The notes: a model not told the origin generated them from the sequence alone. DNA of 14,917 nt from an uncultured Rhodobacter sp. (GCA_937901435.1 CALGTJ010000820.1:1-14917); one strand, 5' to 3'; counted from the stretch's first letter, positions 5,923 to 14,815 are shown. Program-made: numbers and translations.

Positions 5923-7080
5923 ATGTCTATCGCCCGATTGCTCTTGCTTTTCGCCCTGACCTGCCTTGCCGCCCTGCCCGCGCGCGCGTTCGAAACCATT
6001 GCGCGGGCGGCCTATGTCTATGACGTCACCACCGGCACTGTGTTGATGGACAAAGAGGCCGACATCGCCCTGCCCCCCGCCTCTATGTCCAAGCTGATGA
6101 CGCTGAACATGCTGTTCGAGGCCCTGCGCGACGGCCGCGTGAGCATGGACACAAAGTTCAATGTCTCGACCAAGGCCAAGAACATGGGCGGCTCAACCAT
6201 GTTCCTGAACGAGCAGGACCGCCCAACGGTCGAGCAATTGATCCAGGGCATCATCGTGCTAAGCGGCAATGACGCCTGCGTGGTGGTGGCAGAGGGGCTG
6301 GCCGGAACCGAAGACGCCTTTGCCCGCTCTATGAACTAACGCGCCAAGGCTCTGGGCATGAACGCCTCGACCTTTGCCAATTCCAGTGGCTGGCCCAATC
6401 CGAACCACCGCATGGCGATGCGCGATCTGGGTGTCCTCGCCACGCGTCTGATCACTGAATTTCCTGAATATTACGGCTATTTCGCGCTGAAGGAATTCCC
6501 CTACGACGGGCGCGCGCCGCAAAACCGATTCAACCGCAATCCACTGCTAAAGCTTGATATCGGTGCTGACGGCCTCAAGACCGGCCATACTCAAGAGGCC
6601 GGGTACGGGCTGGTTGGCTCTGCCGTTCAGGGCACGCGCCGCGTCGTGTTTGTCATCACCGGGCTAGAGACGGAAAAACAACGCGCCGAGGAATCAGAGC
6701 GGATCGTGAATTGGGCGTTCCGCCAGTTCGTCGAGAAAACAGTCGTCACAAAGGGCACAGAATTCGCACAAGTGCCTGTTTGGCTTGGGGATCTTGAACA
6801 GATCGGGCTTGTGGCCTCACAGGATGTGACAATGCTGATCCCGGCCTTGGTCCAAGGCGACATTCCCGGGCAGATGAGCTTTCGCTCGCCATTAAAAGCG
6901 CCGATCACGCAGGGCGAGAAACTGGGCGAACTGGTGATCAATGTAGAGGATATGCCAGAGGTTCGCGTTGATCTGTTGGCCGACCGCGCCGTGGCCAAAG
7001 GCGGCTTTCTGCCCCATATCCGCACCGCTGCGCGCGTGCTGATCAGCAAACTTGCAGGCACTGCGCAAGAGGCTTTGTAG
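5923..7080 (+). pseudogene. D-alanyl-D-alanine carboxypeptidase (PBP5/DacA-DacC family) interrupted by one in-frame TAA
   Basis: The gene encodes a penicillin-binding protein of the S11 peptidase family, which trims D-Ala from peptidoglycan stem peptides. It has a signal peptide ending near ALPARA-FE, the catalytic SxxK as SMSK (54-57), SGN (114-116) and KTG in KTGHT (about 219-223), followed by the C-terminal PBP5-type beta domain. Codon 139 is TAA (6337-6339), and the same frame continues at once with RAKALGMNASTF, a normal family sequence. Without the stop it would be 385 residues, the usual size. The stop is one substitution from CAA, GAA or AAA, so it is a fresh nonsense mutation or a base-call error. 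Restart at the ATG at 6358 would give a fragment without SxxK and without a signal peptide. The rest shows no decay. Confidence 0.85.
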
Positions 7081-7201
7081 GTCCGCGTCTTTGGCCGGCC
7101 CCCCGCAGCGCGCGTCGATCCGGGAAAAACCGCCAAGACAATCCAAACCGAGCTGTCTATAGATCCCTTCGTTGCATCGACCCAAGGCCGGACCCATCCA
7201 A

Positions 7202-7834
7202 ATGGCGCTATTCATCACCTTCGAGGGCATTGACGGCTCTGGCAAATCCACTCAGGCGCGCCTGCTGGCACAGAGCTTGCGCAACGATGGCACCGATGTG
7301 ATCCTGACCCGTGAACCCGGTGGTTCCCCCGGAGCAGAGGACATCCGTCGCCTTCTGGTCGAGGGAGACCCGGACAGGTGGAGCGCCGAAACCGAAATCC
7401 TGCTGTTCACCGCCGCGCGGCGCGATCATCTGGAAAAGACCATCCTGCCCGCGCTGGCAGCCGGGACAACCGTGATCTCTGACCGCTTTGCCGATTCCAC
7501 CCGCGTCTATCAGGGCGCAACACGGGGCGATCTGCGCGGCCATGTGGACCGCCTGCATGCCGAAATGATCGGGCAAGAGCCAGACCTGACCTTTGTCGTC
7601 GATATGGATCCGGGCCTCGCCCTGCGCCGAGGGCTTGCGCGCAAATCGGGCGAAGACCGGTTCGAAGACTTTGGAACTGCGTTTCAGGTCAAACTGCGTG
7701 CAGGCTTTCTTGATCTCGCCGCGCAGTTTCACGACCGCTGCTGCCTGATCGATGGCAACCGCCCCATCGACACCGTCGCGTCCGAGGTGGCCCGCAGGGC
7801 CAAAGAGGCGCTCGCTCAAGGGTCTGCGCCATGA
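7202..7834 (+). CDS. tmk: Thymidylate kinase
   Basis: This 210-residue cytoplasmic enzyme phosphorylates dTMP to dTDP with ATP, a required step in dTTP synthesis. The P-loop is EGIDGSGKST at 8-17; REPGG at 37-41 and the DRF motif at 94-96 bind dTMP; the LID region is about 142-154 (RRGLARKSGEDRF). Its length matches bacterial Tmk. I chose the ATG at 7202 because MALFITFEGIDG is the typical start; a TTG at 7172 would add ten atypical residues. Its stop overlaps the holB start by ATGA, a known neighbourhood in alphaproteobacteria. The 120 bases upstream contain a possible -10 (TATAGA, 7158-7163) but no clear -35. Confidence 0.95.
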   Translation: MALFITFEGIDGSGKSTQARLLAQSLRNDGTDVILTREPGGSPGAEDIRRLLVEGDPDRWSAETEILLFTAARRDHLEKTILPALAAGTTVISDRFADSTRVYQGATRGDLRGHVDRLHAEMIGQEPDLTFVVDMDPGLALRRGLARKSGEDRFEDFGTAFQVKLRAGFLDLAAQFHDRCCLIDGNRPIDTVASEVARRAKEALAQGSAP

Positions 7835-8949
7835 ACGACATCCCCCCCGAACCAGACCGCGTCGCCGGTGCGCCCCATCCGCGTGAAACCGCGCATCTCA
7901 TCGGCCAGGAAAGCGCCGAGCACAGCTTTCTCGACGCCTTCACCTCTGGCAGGATGCACCACGCCTGGTTGATCTCTGGCCCGCGGGGTGTAGGCAAGGC
8001 CACCCTCGCGTGGCGTATCGCGCGCTTTCTGCTGGCCACGCCCGAGGACGACGGCGGCATGTTCGCCGCCCCCCCGCCCGACACTCTCGATATTCCCGCC
8101 GATCACCCGATCAGCCACCGCCTTGCCGCCCTGAGCGAGCCGCGCCTGTTCCTGCTGCGCCGCCCATGGGACGCCAAGGCCGAGCGCCTGAAACAGGACA
8201 TCACCGTCGACGAAGTGCGCAAGATGAAAAACTTCTTTGCCCTTTCGGCGACCGATGGCGGACGGCGCGTGGTGATCGTCGATACCGCCGACGAGATGAA
8301 CGTCAACGCCGCCAATGCCCTTCTGAAACTGCTCGAAGAGCCACCGGTCAACACCACGCTTTTGCTGATCTCGCACCAGCCGTCGCGCCTGCTGCCCACC
8401 ATCCTCAGCCGCTGCCGGGCCCTGCGCTGCCACACGCTGGACGCCGATGAGATGGCACAGGCGCTCCGCAATGCGGGCGTGGACGCGGGCGAGCAAACCC
8501 TTGCTCTCAGCGCGCTCTCTGGCGGTTCTGTCGGTGCAGCGTTGCGCCTGTTGACGCTGGATGGGCTGGCACTCTACGGCGATATCATCAAGATTTTCAG
8601 CGCGAACGGCGACCGGCAAGCCGCCCTGCGGCTCGCTGAAACTGCGGCGGGCAAGACAAACGCCGCCCGGTTTGAATTGATGCTGGACCTCTTTGACCTC
8701 TTTTTGTCACGCCTTGCGCGCACTGGCATCACCGGGCCGCCCAACCCACAGGCCAGCCCGCACGAGGGCACCGTCCTGACCAAACTCTGCCCCGATGCGC
8801 AGGCCGCGCGTCGCTGGGCGATCCTTGCCCAAGAGCTTGGTGCACGGGCCCGGCACGGGCGCGCGGTCAACCTTGACCCTGCCGCGCTGATCCTTGATAT
8901 GGTATTGAAACTCAACGCAACGGCAACCGACCTCGCCGACAGACCTTGA
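7831..8949 (+). CDS. holB: DNA polymerase III subunit delta' (clamp loader)
   Basis: This 372-residue AAA+ protein is the delta' subunit of the clamp loader, which opens the beta clamp and loads it on DNA. The N-terminal AAA+ part has a Walker A GPRGVGKAT at 50-58, VVIVDTADEMN at 147-157, the typical LLKLLEEPP at 164-172, and SRCRAL at 193-198 (the SRC motif of clamp-loader subunits). A helical collar domain follows. The P-loop is intact, unlike that of E. coli delta'. The protein is longer than E. coli HolB (334), with an insert at about 70-120. Start by ATGA overlap with tmk and an AAGGG upstream. Confidence 0.93.
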   Translation: MNDIPPEPDRVAGAPHPRETAHLIGQESAEHSFLDAFTSGRMHHAWLISGPRGVGKATLAWRIARFLLATPEDDGGMFAAPPPDTLDIPADHPISHRLAALSEPRLFLLRRPWDAKAERLKQDITVDEVRKMKNFFALSATDGGRRVVIVDTADEMNVNAANALLKLLEEPPVNTTLLLISHQPSRLLPTILSRCRALRCHTLDADEMAQALRNAGVDAGEQTLALSALSGGSVGAALRLLTLDGLALYGDIIKIFSANGDRQAALRLAETAAGKTNAARFELMLDLFDLFLSRLARTGITGPPNPQASPHEGTVLTKLCPDAQAARRWAILAQELGARARHGRAVNLDPAALILDMVLKLNATATDLADRP

Positions 8950-8976
8950 CCCTCAGCAAGACCCAAAGCGAGACCC

Positions 8977-9783
8977 ATGTCCCACCCGCCACAGATCACC
9001 GACAGCCATTGCCATCTGGATTTCCCGGATTTCGACGCGGAACGTGACGACGTGATTGCCCGCGCCTTGGCCGCCGGCGTCACGCGCATGGTTACGATCT
9101 GCACCAAACTGCGCAGCGAGCCGCAGGTGCGTGCCATTGCCGAAACCTATGGGCCGGTGTTTTACGCCGCAGGCACCCACCCGATGAGCGTCGCCTCTGA
9201 ACCCATGGCCACGGTCGACGAACTTGTGACGCTGGCAGCCCATCCGAAATTCGTCGGCATCGGCGAGACGGGTCTGGACTATCACTACACTGCCGACAGC
9301 GCCGCCGTGCAACAAGAGTCCCTGCGCATCCACATAGAGGCCTCGCGCCAGACCGGCCTGCCCCTGATCATCCACGCGCGCGCCGCTGACGACGACATGA
9401 CCCGCATCCTGACAGAGGAACACCGCGCCGGGGCCTACACCTGCGTTATGCATTGTTTCAGCTCGGGCCGCGCCTTGGCCGAGGCGATGCTGGACCTTGG
9501 GTTTTACCTGTCCATGCCCGGCATTGCCGCGTTTCCCAAGTCTACCGAACTGCGCGAGATCTTCGCGTCCGCCCCCGTCGATCGTATTCTGGTCGAGACA
9601 GACTCGCCCTACCTCGCCCCCCCACCCTTTCGTGGCAAGCGCAACGAACCCGCCTATACGGTCCATACCGCAAAGGTCGCGGCTGATCTCTTTCAGATGG
9701 ACTACGGCGATTTCGCGGCACAGACAGAGGCGAATTTTGAACGCTTGTTCAACAAGGCCATCCCCGCAAAGGCGACCACCTGA
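8977..9783 (+). CDS. TatD-family metal-dependent hydrolase
   Basis: This 268-residue protein belongs to the TatD family (YcfH/TatD), amidohydrolase-fold enzymes with two metal ions that act as DNases and have been linked to quality control. The metal ligands are all visible: H11 and H13 (DSHCHLD), E97 (GIGETGLDY), H133 (IIHARA), H159 (MHCFSSG) and D209 (VETDSPYLAP). The length is typical. It follows holB by 27 bases, the same order as in many bacteria (tmk-holB-tatD), and its stop overlaps the next start in TGATG. Confidence 0.92.
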   Translation: MSHPPQITDSHCHLDFPDFDAERDDVIARALAAGVTRMVTICTKLRSEPQVRAIAETYGPVFYAAGTHPMSVASEPMATVDELVTLAAHPKFVGIGETGLDYHYTADSAAVQQESLRIHIEASRQTGLPLIIHARAADDDMTRILTEEHRAGAYTCVMHCFSSGRALAEAMLDLGFYLSMPGIAAFPKSTELREIFASAPVDRILVETDSPYLAPPPFRGKRNEPAYTVHTAKVAADLFQMDYGDFAAQTEANFERLFNKAIPAKATT

Positions 9784-10592
9784 TGGCAGAGTTGCGCTTT
9801 ACCATTCTGGGCTGTGGTTCCTCAGGCGGTGTACCCCGGCCCAGTGAAACGCCGGGCGGCAATTGGGGTGATTGTGATCCCACCAACCCAAAAAACGCCC
9901 GCCGGCGGTGTTCTATGCTGGTCGAGCGGGAAACCGAAAACGGCCTGACCCGTGTGCTGATCGACACCACCCCAGATATGCGCCTGCAACTGCTGGACGC
10001 CGGGGTCGGCGCGCTGGATGCCGTCGTCTATACACACGCTCACGCCGATCACACCCATGGCATTGACGACCTGCGCATGATCGTTCTGAATATGCGCGCG
10101 CGGCTGGATGTCTGGGCCGATGCAGACACGCAGGCCTCTCTTTATGATCGCTTTGGCTATGTGTTTACGGCCCCGCATGGCTCTCCTTATCCGCCCATTC
10201 TGAACATGAACCGGATCGAGGGCGATGTGGTGATTGAGGGCGCGGGCGGTGCCGTGACCCTGCGCCCGTTTCGTGTCAATCACGGCTCTATCGACAGCCT
10301 CGGGTTTCGCATCGCGGATCTCGCCTATCTGCCCGATGTGGCCGATATGGACGCGGCCGCTTGGGAGGTGGTTAAAGATTTGGATTGCTGGGTTCTGGAC
10401 GCGCTGCGCCGCACGCCGCATCCGTCGCATATCAATCTCGAAACAGCGCTGGAGTGGATCGTACGCGCCGCGCCGCGTCGCGCTGTGCTGACCAATATGC
10501 ACATCGATCTGGACTATGACACTGTCGCTGCCGAGACCCCTGACCATGTTACTCCTGCCTATGACGGCATGGTCATCCGCTATGCGATCTAG
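9783..10592 (+). CDS. PhnP-like metallo-beta-lactamase-fold hydrolase
   Basis: This 269-residue protein has the metallo-beta-lactamase fold with THAHADH at 84-90 giving the ligands H85, H87, D89 and H90; H167 (RVNHGS), D185 (YLPD) and H240 (NMHIDLD) complete a dinuclear site. The N-terminus (LGCGSSGGVPRP) and the overall layout resemble PhnP, the phosphoribosyl cyclic phosphate phosphodiesterase. No phn genes are nearby, so the substrate is unknown; many alphaproteobacteria carry this gene next to tatD. Its first base is the last base of the tatD-family stop (TGATG), indicating coupled translation. Confidence 0.88.
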   Translation: MAELRFTILGCGSSGGVPRPSETPGGNWGDCDPTNPKNARRRCSMLVERETENGLTRVLIDTTPDMRLQLLDAGVGALDAVVYTHAHADHTHGIDDLRMIVLNMRARLDVWADADTQASLYDRFGYVFTAPHGSPYPPILNMNRIEGDVVIEGAGGAVTLRPFRVNHGSIDSLGFRIADLAYLPDVADMDAAAWEVVKDLDCWVLDALRRTPHPSHINLETALEWIVRAAPRRAVLTNMHIDLDYDTVAAETPDHVTPAYDGMVIRYAI

Positions 10593-10607
10593 TCGCACCC
10601 TCATCTG

Positions 10608-11537
10608 ATGCAGGCGCTGCTGGATGTCATCCTGCCAGTGTTTCTGGTCATTGGCTTTGGCTATGTGGCGGTCTGGCGCGGGCTGTTCACCGAGGCCGGG
10701 GCAGATGCGCTCATGGCCTTTACCCAGAACTTCGCCATCCCCTGCCTGCTGTTTCGCGCCATTGCCACGCTGGATCTGGGGCAAGGCTTCAACCCCGCCC
10801 TTTTGGGCAGTTTTTACATTGGCGCCTTTGCAGGTTTTCTGGCCGGCTTTTGGGGCGCGCGCCTGTTTTTCAACCGCCCGTGGGAGGATTGCGTCGCCAT
10901 CGGCTTTTGCTGCCTCTACTCCAACTCGGTCCTGCTGGGGCTGCCCATAGCCGAGCGCGCCTTTGGCCCGGACGCCCTGCAACCCAACTTTGCCATCATC
11001 GCGATCCATGCCCCGTTCTGCTATGGCCTCGGCTTTTTCATGATGGAGGCCGTGCGCGCCCGTGGCGGTGGCCCTATGGCCTCGATCCGCTCTTTCCTGC
11101 GCAGTATGAGCCGGAATGCTCTGCTGATCGGGATCTTTGCCGGATTTGTGGTGAACCTGTCGGGCCTGCCCCTGCCAGACGTGCTGACCAATGCTGTCGA
11201 TATGATGAGCCGGGCCGCCCTGCCCGCTGCCCTCTTTGCCCTCGGCGGCGTGCTGGTGCGCTATCGACCAGAGGGCGACATGGCCACAATCGCCATGGTC
11301 TGCGCCATCGCGCTGGTGCTTCATCCGTTGGGCACATGGATCATGGGCAAATCTCTGGGGCTGAGCACCGAACAATTCCGCGCTGCCGTGTTGACCGCCG
11401 CCATGGCACCGGGCGCAAACACCTATATCTTTGCCAATATATTCGGCGTCGCGAAACGTGTGGCGGCCTCTTCCGTTCTGGCCGCCACCGCCTGCAGCCT
11501 GATCACCGTCTGGGTCTGGCTCGGTCTTCTGCCCTGA
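10608..11537 (+). CDS. AEC-family transporter (auxin efflux carrier superfamily)
   Basis: This 309-residue membrane protein has about eight to ten hydrophobic segments in two halves separated by a charged loop near residues 145-165, as in PF03547 membrane transport proteins. Family-like motifs are YSNSVLLGLPI in the first half and MAPGANTYIFA in the second. Bacterial members move organic acids or amino-acid-like substrates; the substrate here cannot be read. It starts 15 bases after the metallo-hydrolase stop without a clear Shine-Dalgarno, so it is probably the last gene of the run. It converges on the ABC transporter operon. Confidence 0.88.
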   Translation: MQALLDVILPVFLVIGFGYVAVWRGLFTEAGADALMAFTQNFAIPCLLFRAIATLDLGQGFNPALLGSFYIGAFAGFLAGFWGARLFFNRPWEDCVAIGFCCLYSNSVLLGLPIAERAFGPDALQPNFAIIAIHAPFCYGLGFFMMEAVRARGGGPMASIRSFLRSMSRNALLIGIFAGFVVNLSGLPLPDVLTNAVDMMSRAALPAALFALGGVLVRYRPEGDMATIAMVCAIALVLHPLGTWIMGKSLGLSTEQFRAAVLTAAMAPGANTYIFANIFGVAKRVAASSVLAATACSLITVWVWLGLLP

Positions 11538-11546
11538 CGCGGCGAG

Positions 11547-11575
11547 GACGCCCGCAAGGGCGAAAGAGCGGCGTC
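11547..11575. terminator. Stem-loop between convergent AEC and ABC-permease genes
   Basis: CGCCC (11549-11553) and GGGCG (11558-11562) pair around a GCAA tetraloop, and GACGCC/GGCGTC (11547-11552 and 11570-11575) is an alternative outer pairing. No U-tract follows. The position between two convergent stops makes a bidirectional terminator plausible. Confidence 0.35.
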
Positions 11576-12785
11576 AGCTGGGCGACATGCCCCGCAGCCG
11601 CTCCGAACGTCGGCGCAGCACTTCCACAGTCGTTAACAGCGCAATCGAAAAGACCACCAAAATTGTCGCCACCGCCAGAATCGTCGGCGAAATCTGCTCT
11701 CGCAATCCTGTAAACATCTGCCAAGGCAGCGTCTTTTGTCCAGCCGAGCCGACAAACAACACCACAACCACCTCGTCAAATGACGTAATAAAGGCGAACA
11801 GCCCGCCAGAGATCACACCGGGCAGGATCAGCGGCATCTGCACCTTGAAAAAGGCCGTCACCGGGTTCGCCCCCATATTCGCCGCCGCGCGGGTCAGAGA
11901 GCGATCAAAGCCGACCAAGGTCGCCGTTACCGTGATGATCACAAAGGGAATACCCAGAACCGCATGGGCAAGGATCACCTTGATGTAGCCCGTGATGTTC
12001 TTATCGATCCCCAGCGTACCTTCCATCCAGTTGCCAATCTGGCTGTAGAAAAAGAACATGCCCGTCGCCGAAATAATCAGCGGCACAATCATCGGTGAAA
12101 TCAGGATCGCCATGATCGCCCGGCGAAACGGCACATGCGACTGCGACAAACCAATCGCGGCCAGCGTGCCCAGCGAGACCGAAATGATCGTCGCGATCGG
12201 CGCGATGATCAGCGAGTTCTTGAACGAGCGTTGCCATTCGTTGTTGGTAAAGAAGTCCTGATAATGCTTTAGCGAATATCCCGCAGGATCAAACCGCAGC
12301 ATCTCTGGCGTGAAGGTAAAGAAGTTCTCGGCATTGAACGACAGCCACATCACAGGCACCAATGGCGCCACGAGGAAGAAAAAGATCACCCCGCAGATCA
12401 CCCGAAAGCCGTAGTGCCACAAGACCTGGCCAGGTGTCAGATAGGGCAACAGCTTGGCCCGGTACCGCCCCTCATAGAGCCAAAAGGTGATCCACCAGAA
12501 GAACCACCCAAAAATCAGACCCAGAACGATCCCCGGCACGCCGCCAAACAACACGCCCAGCACCACCATGACCGCAAGCGAGATATACATCGCGATGCGC
12601 TCGTTCTTGACAAGGGTGATATAGAGAAAGGCCAGCGCAGCCACCAAGGCCGCGCCAATTACGATCCCCAGCAGGCCAGACCCATTGGCGGTGCCAAAGA
12701 ATAGCCCGACAACAGCGCCCGAAGCCGCCACAGTGGGCAGAACCAAGGACAAGGGCTTGCGATAAATAGGTGTAAGTGCGGCCAT
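11574..12785 (-). CDS. ABC transporter permease, PotC-like, with N-terminal membrane extension
   Basis: This 403-residue inner-membrane protein is one of two permeases of an importer. The typical PotC-like region begins near residue 128 (VICGVIFFFLVAPLVPVMW) and contains about six membrane segments. The cytoplasmic EAA loop that contacts the ATPase is at about 299-323 (RAAANMGANPVTAFFKVQMP). The first 120 residues are extra: about four hydrophobic segments (about 12-32, 36-58, 64-81 and 82-103), absent from E. coli PotC (about 264 residues). It starts five bases after the stop of the other permease, so they are cotranscribed. A polyamine-like or other small cationic substrate is usual in the family but not shown here. 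Confidence 0.88.
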   Translation of the reverse strand: MAALTPIYRKPLSLVLPTVAASGAVVGLFFGTANGSGLLGIVIGAALVAALAFLYITLVKNERIAMYISLAVMVVLGVLFGGVPGIVLGLIFGWFFWWITFWLYEGRYRAKLLPYLTPGQVLWHYGFRVICGVIFFFLVAPLVPVMWLSFNAENFFTFTPEMLRFDPAGYSLKHYQDFFTNNEWQRSFKNSLIIAPIATIISVSLGTLAAIGLSQSHVPFRRAIMAILISPMIVPLIISATGMFFFYSQIGNWMEGTLGIDKNITGYIKVILAHAVLGIPFVIITVTATLVGFDRSLTRAAANMGANPVTAFFKVQMPLILPGVISGGLFAFITSFDEVVVVLFVGSAGQKTLPWQMFTGLREQISPTILAVATILVVFSIALLTTVEVLRRRSERLRGMSPS

Positions 12786-12790
12786 GTCTC

Positions 12791-14461
12791 TTATCCCAAC
12801 TTCACGTTATCAATGCCGACGATCTTGTCGTAGCACCAGTACAGCAACAGAACGACCGCCAGAAGGATTGTACCCAGCGCCGCCGCCAGACCCCAGTTGA
12901 GGGACGACGAGATGTGATAGGCGATCCGGTTCGAGATAAAGACACCCTTGGTGCCGCCTACGATTTCGGGCGTGATGTAATAGCCAATCGCGAGGATGAA
13001 CACAAGGATCGACCCCGCGCCAATGCCCGGAATGGTCTGCGGGAAATAGACCCGCCAAAACGCCGTCCAGCTGGTTGCACCCAGCGATTTTGCCGCGCGC
13101 AGATAGGTTTGCGGGATCGTCTGCATCACGGAATACGTCGGCAGGATCATGAACGGCAGCAGGATATGCGTCATTGCCACGATGGTGCCGAACTGGTTGT
13201 TGATCATCACCAACCGCCCCTCATCAGAGATCATACCCAGCCAGACAAGGATATCGTTGATCACGCCCTGTTGCTGCAACAAGACCTTCCACGCCGAGGT
13301 GCGCACCAGCAGCGAAGTCCAGAAGGGCAACAACACGAGGATCAGCAGCAGGTTGGCCTGCCGCATCGGCAGGTTCGCCAACAGCCATGCGATAGGATAC
13401 CCCAGCAAGATACACGACCCCATGATCACCAGCGACATGAACAGCGTACGCTGGAACAAGGTGATCAGGATCTGACGATCCTCGGGCTGGGACACCGCGC
13501 CGTCCGGCGTCAGTTGCATGTCAATCGCGTTCAGGAAATAGCCCGGCGTAACCTTGCGCGCATGGGTCTGGATCGTGCGCCAGGTCTCTCCGTCAACCCA
13601 GTCTTCGTCCATTTCCGCAAAGGCTGTTTTGAACACAACCGGAGTGATCTCTGCGCCCGACGCGGCCTTCAACAGATCGGCTTGAGGGCCGGAATAGCCA
13701 GAAACATCGGCACTCTCAAGGTCACGGGCAAGGGCGGCATAGATCGAGACCCACGGCTTTTCCCCGGCGACCACATCGCCATCTTCAAAGACCATGAAAT
13801 TGGCCATATCGGAATAGGCGCGCGCGGTCAGCGGCAGCAGCGTGGCGATCTCTTGTGACGGGGCAAAGGCGTTGGCCGCCTTGATCGGCTTTTCGATGAT
13901 GACGGCCACGCGACGCGCCTCTTCGCCAGAGACGGCTGTGGCGCGCGGGGCCGAGGCCTCGCCGCGCATCAGCTCGAACCAGATCGCGCCATCGTTCCAT
14001 GCAGGATCCACGGCGGCGAACTCTTTTTGGTAATCCTTGCCCAGATCGTCAATTTTGCGTCCGGCCTGTCGGAACAGCGACGACATGCCGGTCTGCTCAT
14101 AGTTCAGACGGCTGCCAAGGCGGGTGTGTGCCTTTGCCTCTGCCGCAAGAAACAGGTCGAAATGCATCGCTTCAAACGCAGGTTCCGGCGGCAATTCTTC
14201 GGCGGCACTGTCCCATTTCGCCAATTCCTTGACGGTCGCGGGGATCGTTTGCGAGACCATTTCATTCTCGACCGACCGCCAGAGCATCTGGCCAATCGGG
14301 AAAATGAAGGACAGCAGAACAAACAACAGCAAAGGCGCAATCAGCATCAGCGCGCGGGTCTTTTGCAACCGCAGCGCGCGGCCAAGGCTTTTCTTTAGCG
14401 GGGTGCCGTCAGCGGCCAGAACCGGGCCGGTTTGCACCTCGGATTGTGCTGTATCGCTCAT
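12791..14461 (-). CDS. ABC transporter permease, PotB-like, with large periplasmic insert
   Basis: This 556-residue inner-membrane protein is the partner permease. A cytoplasmic tail (1-36) is followed by TM1 (about 37-60), then about 270 mainly polar residues (about 62-330) that should lie in the periplasm, and then the usual five-helix core (about 332-550). The EAA loop is at 453-479 (YLRAAKSLGATSWTAFWRVY). E. coli PotB has about 275-285 residues, so the insert accounts for the extra length. It is well behaved, without low complexity, and ends in PGYFLNAIDM just before TM2. It lies three bases after the DUF1330 gene and five before the other permease gene. Confidence 0.88.
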   Translation of the reverse strand: MSDTAQSEVQTGPVLAADGTPLKKSLGRALRLQKTRALMLIAPLLLFVLLSFIFPIGQMLWRSVENEMVSQTIPATVKELAKWDSAAEELPPEPAFEAMHFDLFLAAEAKAHTRLGSRLNYEQTGMSSLFRQAGRKIDDLGKDYQKEFAAVDPAWNDGAIWFELMRGEASAPRATAVSGEEARRVAVIIEKPIKAANAFAPSQEIATLLPLTARAYSDMANFMVFEDGDVVAGEKPWVSIYAALARDLESADVSGYSGPQADLLKAASGAEITPVVFKTAFAEMDEDWVDGETWRTIQTHARKVTPGYFLNAIDMQLTPDGAVSQPEDRQILITLFQRTLFMSLVIMGSCILLGYPIAWLLANLPMRQANLLLILVLLPFWTSLLVRTSAWKVLLQQQGVINDILVWLGMISDEGRLVMINNQFGTIVAMTHILLPFMILPTYSVMQTIPQTYLRAAKSLGATSWTAFWRVYFPQTIPGIGAGSILVFILAIGYYITPEIVGGTKGVFISNRIAYHISSSLNWGLAAALGTILLAVVLLLYWCYDKIVGIDNVKLG

Positions 14462-14464
14462 GTG

Positions 14465-14752
14465 CTATGTGCCCTCTGCAATGACCATCGTACTGTCAGA
14501 CGCCGCCAACCGGATCTTCAGGTTTTCCTGATACTCGGGGTCGTTATAGGCCTGTTGCGCAATCTCGAACGAAGGGAATTCAATGATCACATGCCGCTCA
14601 TACGTGCCGCCCTCGGGGGCCACAGAAGCCCCGCCGCGGACGGTGTAAACCCCACCGTATTTTGCGAAAATCGCACTATTCTTGCCCGCATAATCTTTGT
14701 ACGCCTCAGGATCCGTCACTGTGACATGGGCGATGATGTAACCTTTGGGCAT
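14465..14752 (-). CDS. DUF1330 domain protein (small alpha/beta-barrel type)
   Basis: This 95-residue protein matches the DUF1330 family over its whole length: KGYIIAHVTVTDPEAYKDY at the start, GGVYTVRGG in the middle, and RHVIIEFPSFEIAQQAYNDPEY towards the end. Family members are small dimeric ferredoxin-like proteins of unknown function. I chose the ATG at 14752 (MPKGY); a TTG at 14767 would add five residues not typical of the family. It lies between the solute-binding protein gene and the first permease, so it is read as part of the transporter operon. That location may point to a role in handling the imported substrate, which is inference only. Confidence 0.88.
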   Translation of the reverse strand: MPKGYIIAHVTVTDPEAYKDYAGKNSAIFAKYGGVYTVRGGASVAPEGGTYERHVIIEFPSFEIAQQAYNDPEYQENLKIRLAASDSTMVIAEGT

Positions 14753-14774
14753 GATCTCACTTTCCAATGTTTGA

Positions 14775-14798
14775 ATGTGGGCCCCGTAAGGCCCACAT
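14775..14798. terminator. Perfect 9-bp hairpin upstream of the DUF1330 gene
   Basis: ATGTGGGCC (14775-14783) pairs perfectly with GGCCCACAT (14790-14798) around a 6-base loop. It is the second of two hairpins between the solute-binding protein and the DUF1330 gene. It may partly terminate or stabilise the mRNA. Confidence 0.45.
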
Positions 14799-14815
14799 CG
14801 TTTTCAAACCAAACG

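Noticed and set aside
6358..7080. Second half of the carboxypeptidase as an independent gene
   Set aside because: It is in the same frame as the first half, continues the family sequence without a gap, and lacks a signal peptide and the catalytic SxxK; a single stop codon explains it better.
7816..8619. Minus-strand open frame of 267 codons
   Set aside because: It is antisense to holB, which has clear AAA+ motifs.
9822..11375. Long minus-strand open frame (517 codons) opposite the metallo-hydrolase and AEC genes
   Set aside because: It lies opposite two clearly recognised genes. Its composition (many Gln, His, Arg and Gly) is that of an antisense frame in GC-rich DNA, and it shows no known motif.
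12776..13858. Plus-strand open frame of 360 codons rich in Gln, Arg, His and Asp
   Set aside because: It is the complement of the PotB-like permease gene, whose membrane segments and EAA motif are unmistakable; the Q/R/H/D bias is what antisense reading of membrane-protein codons produces.
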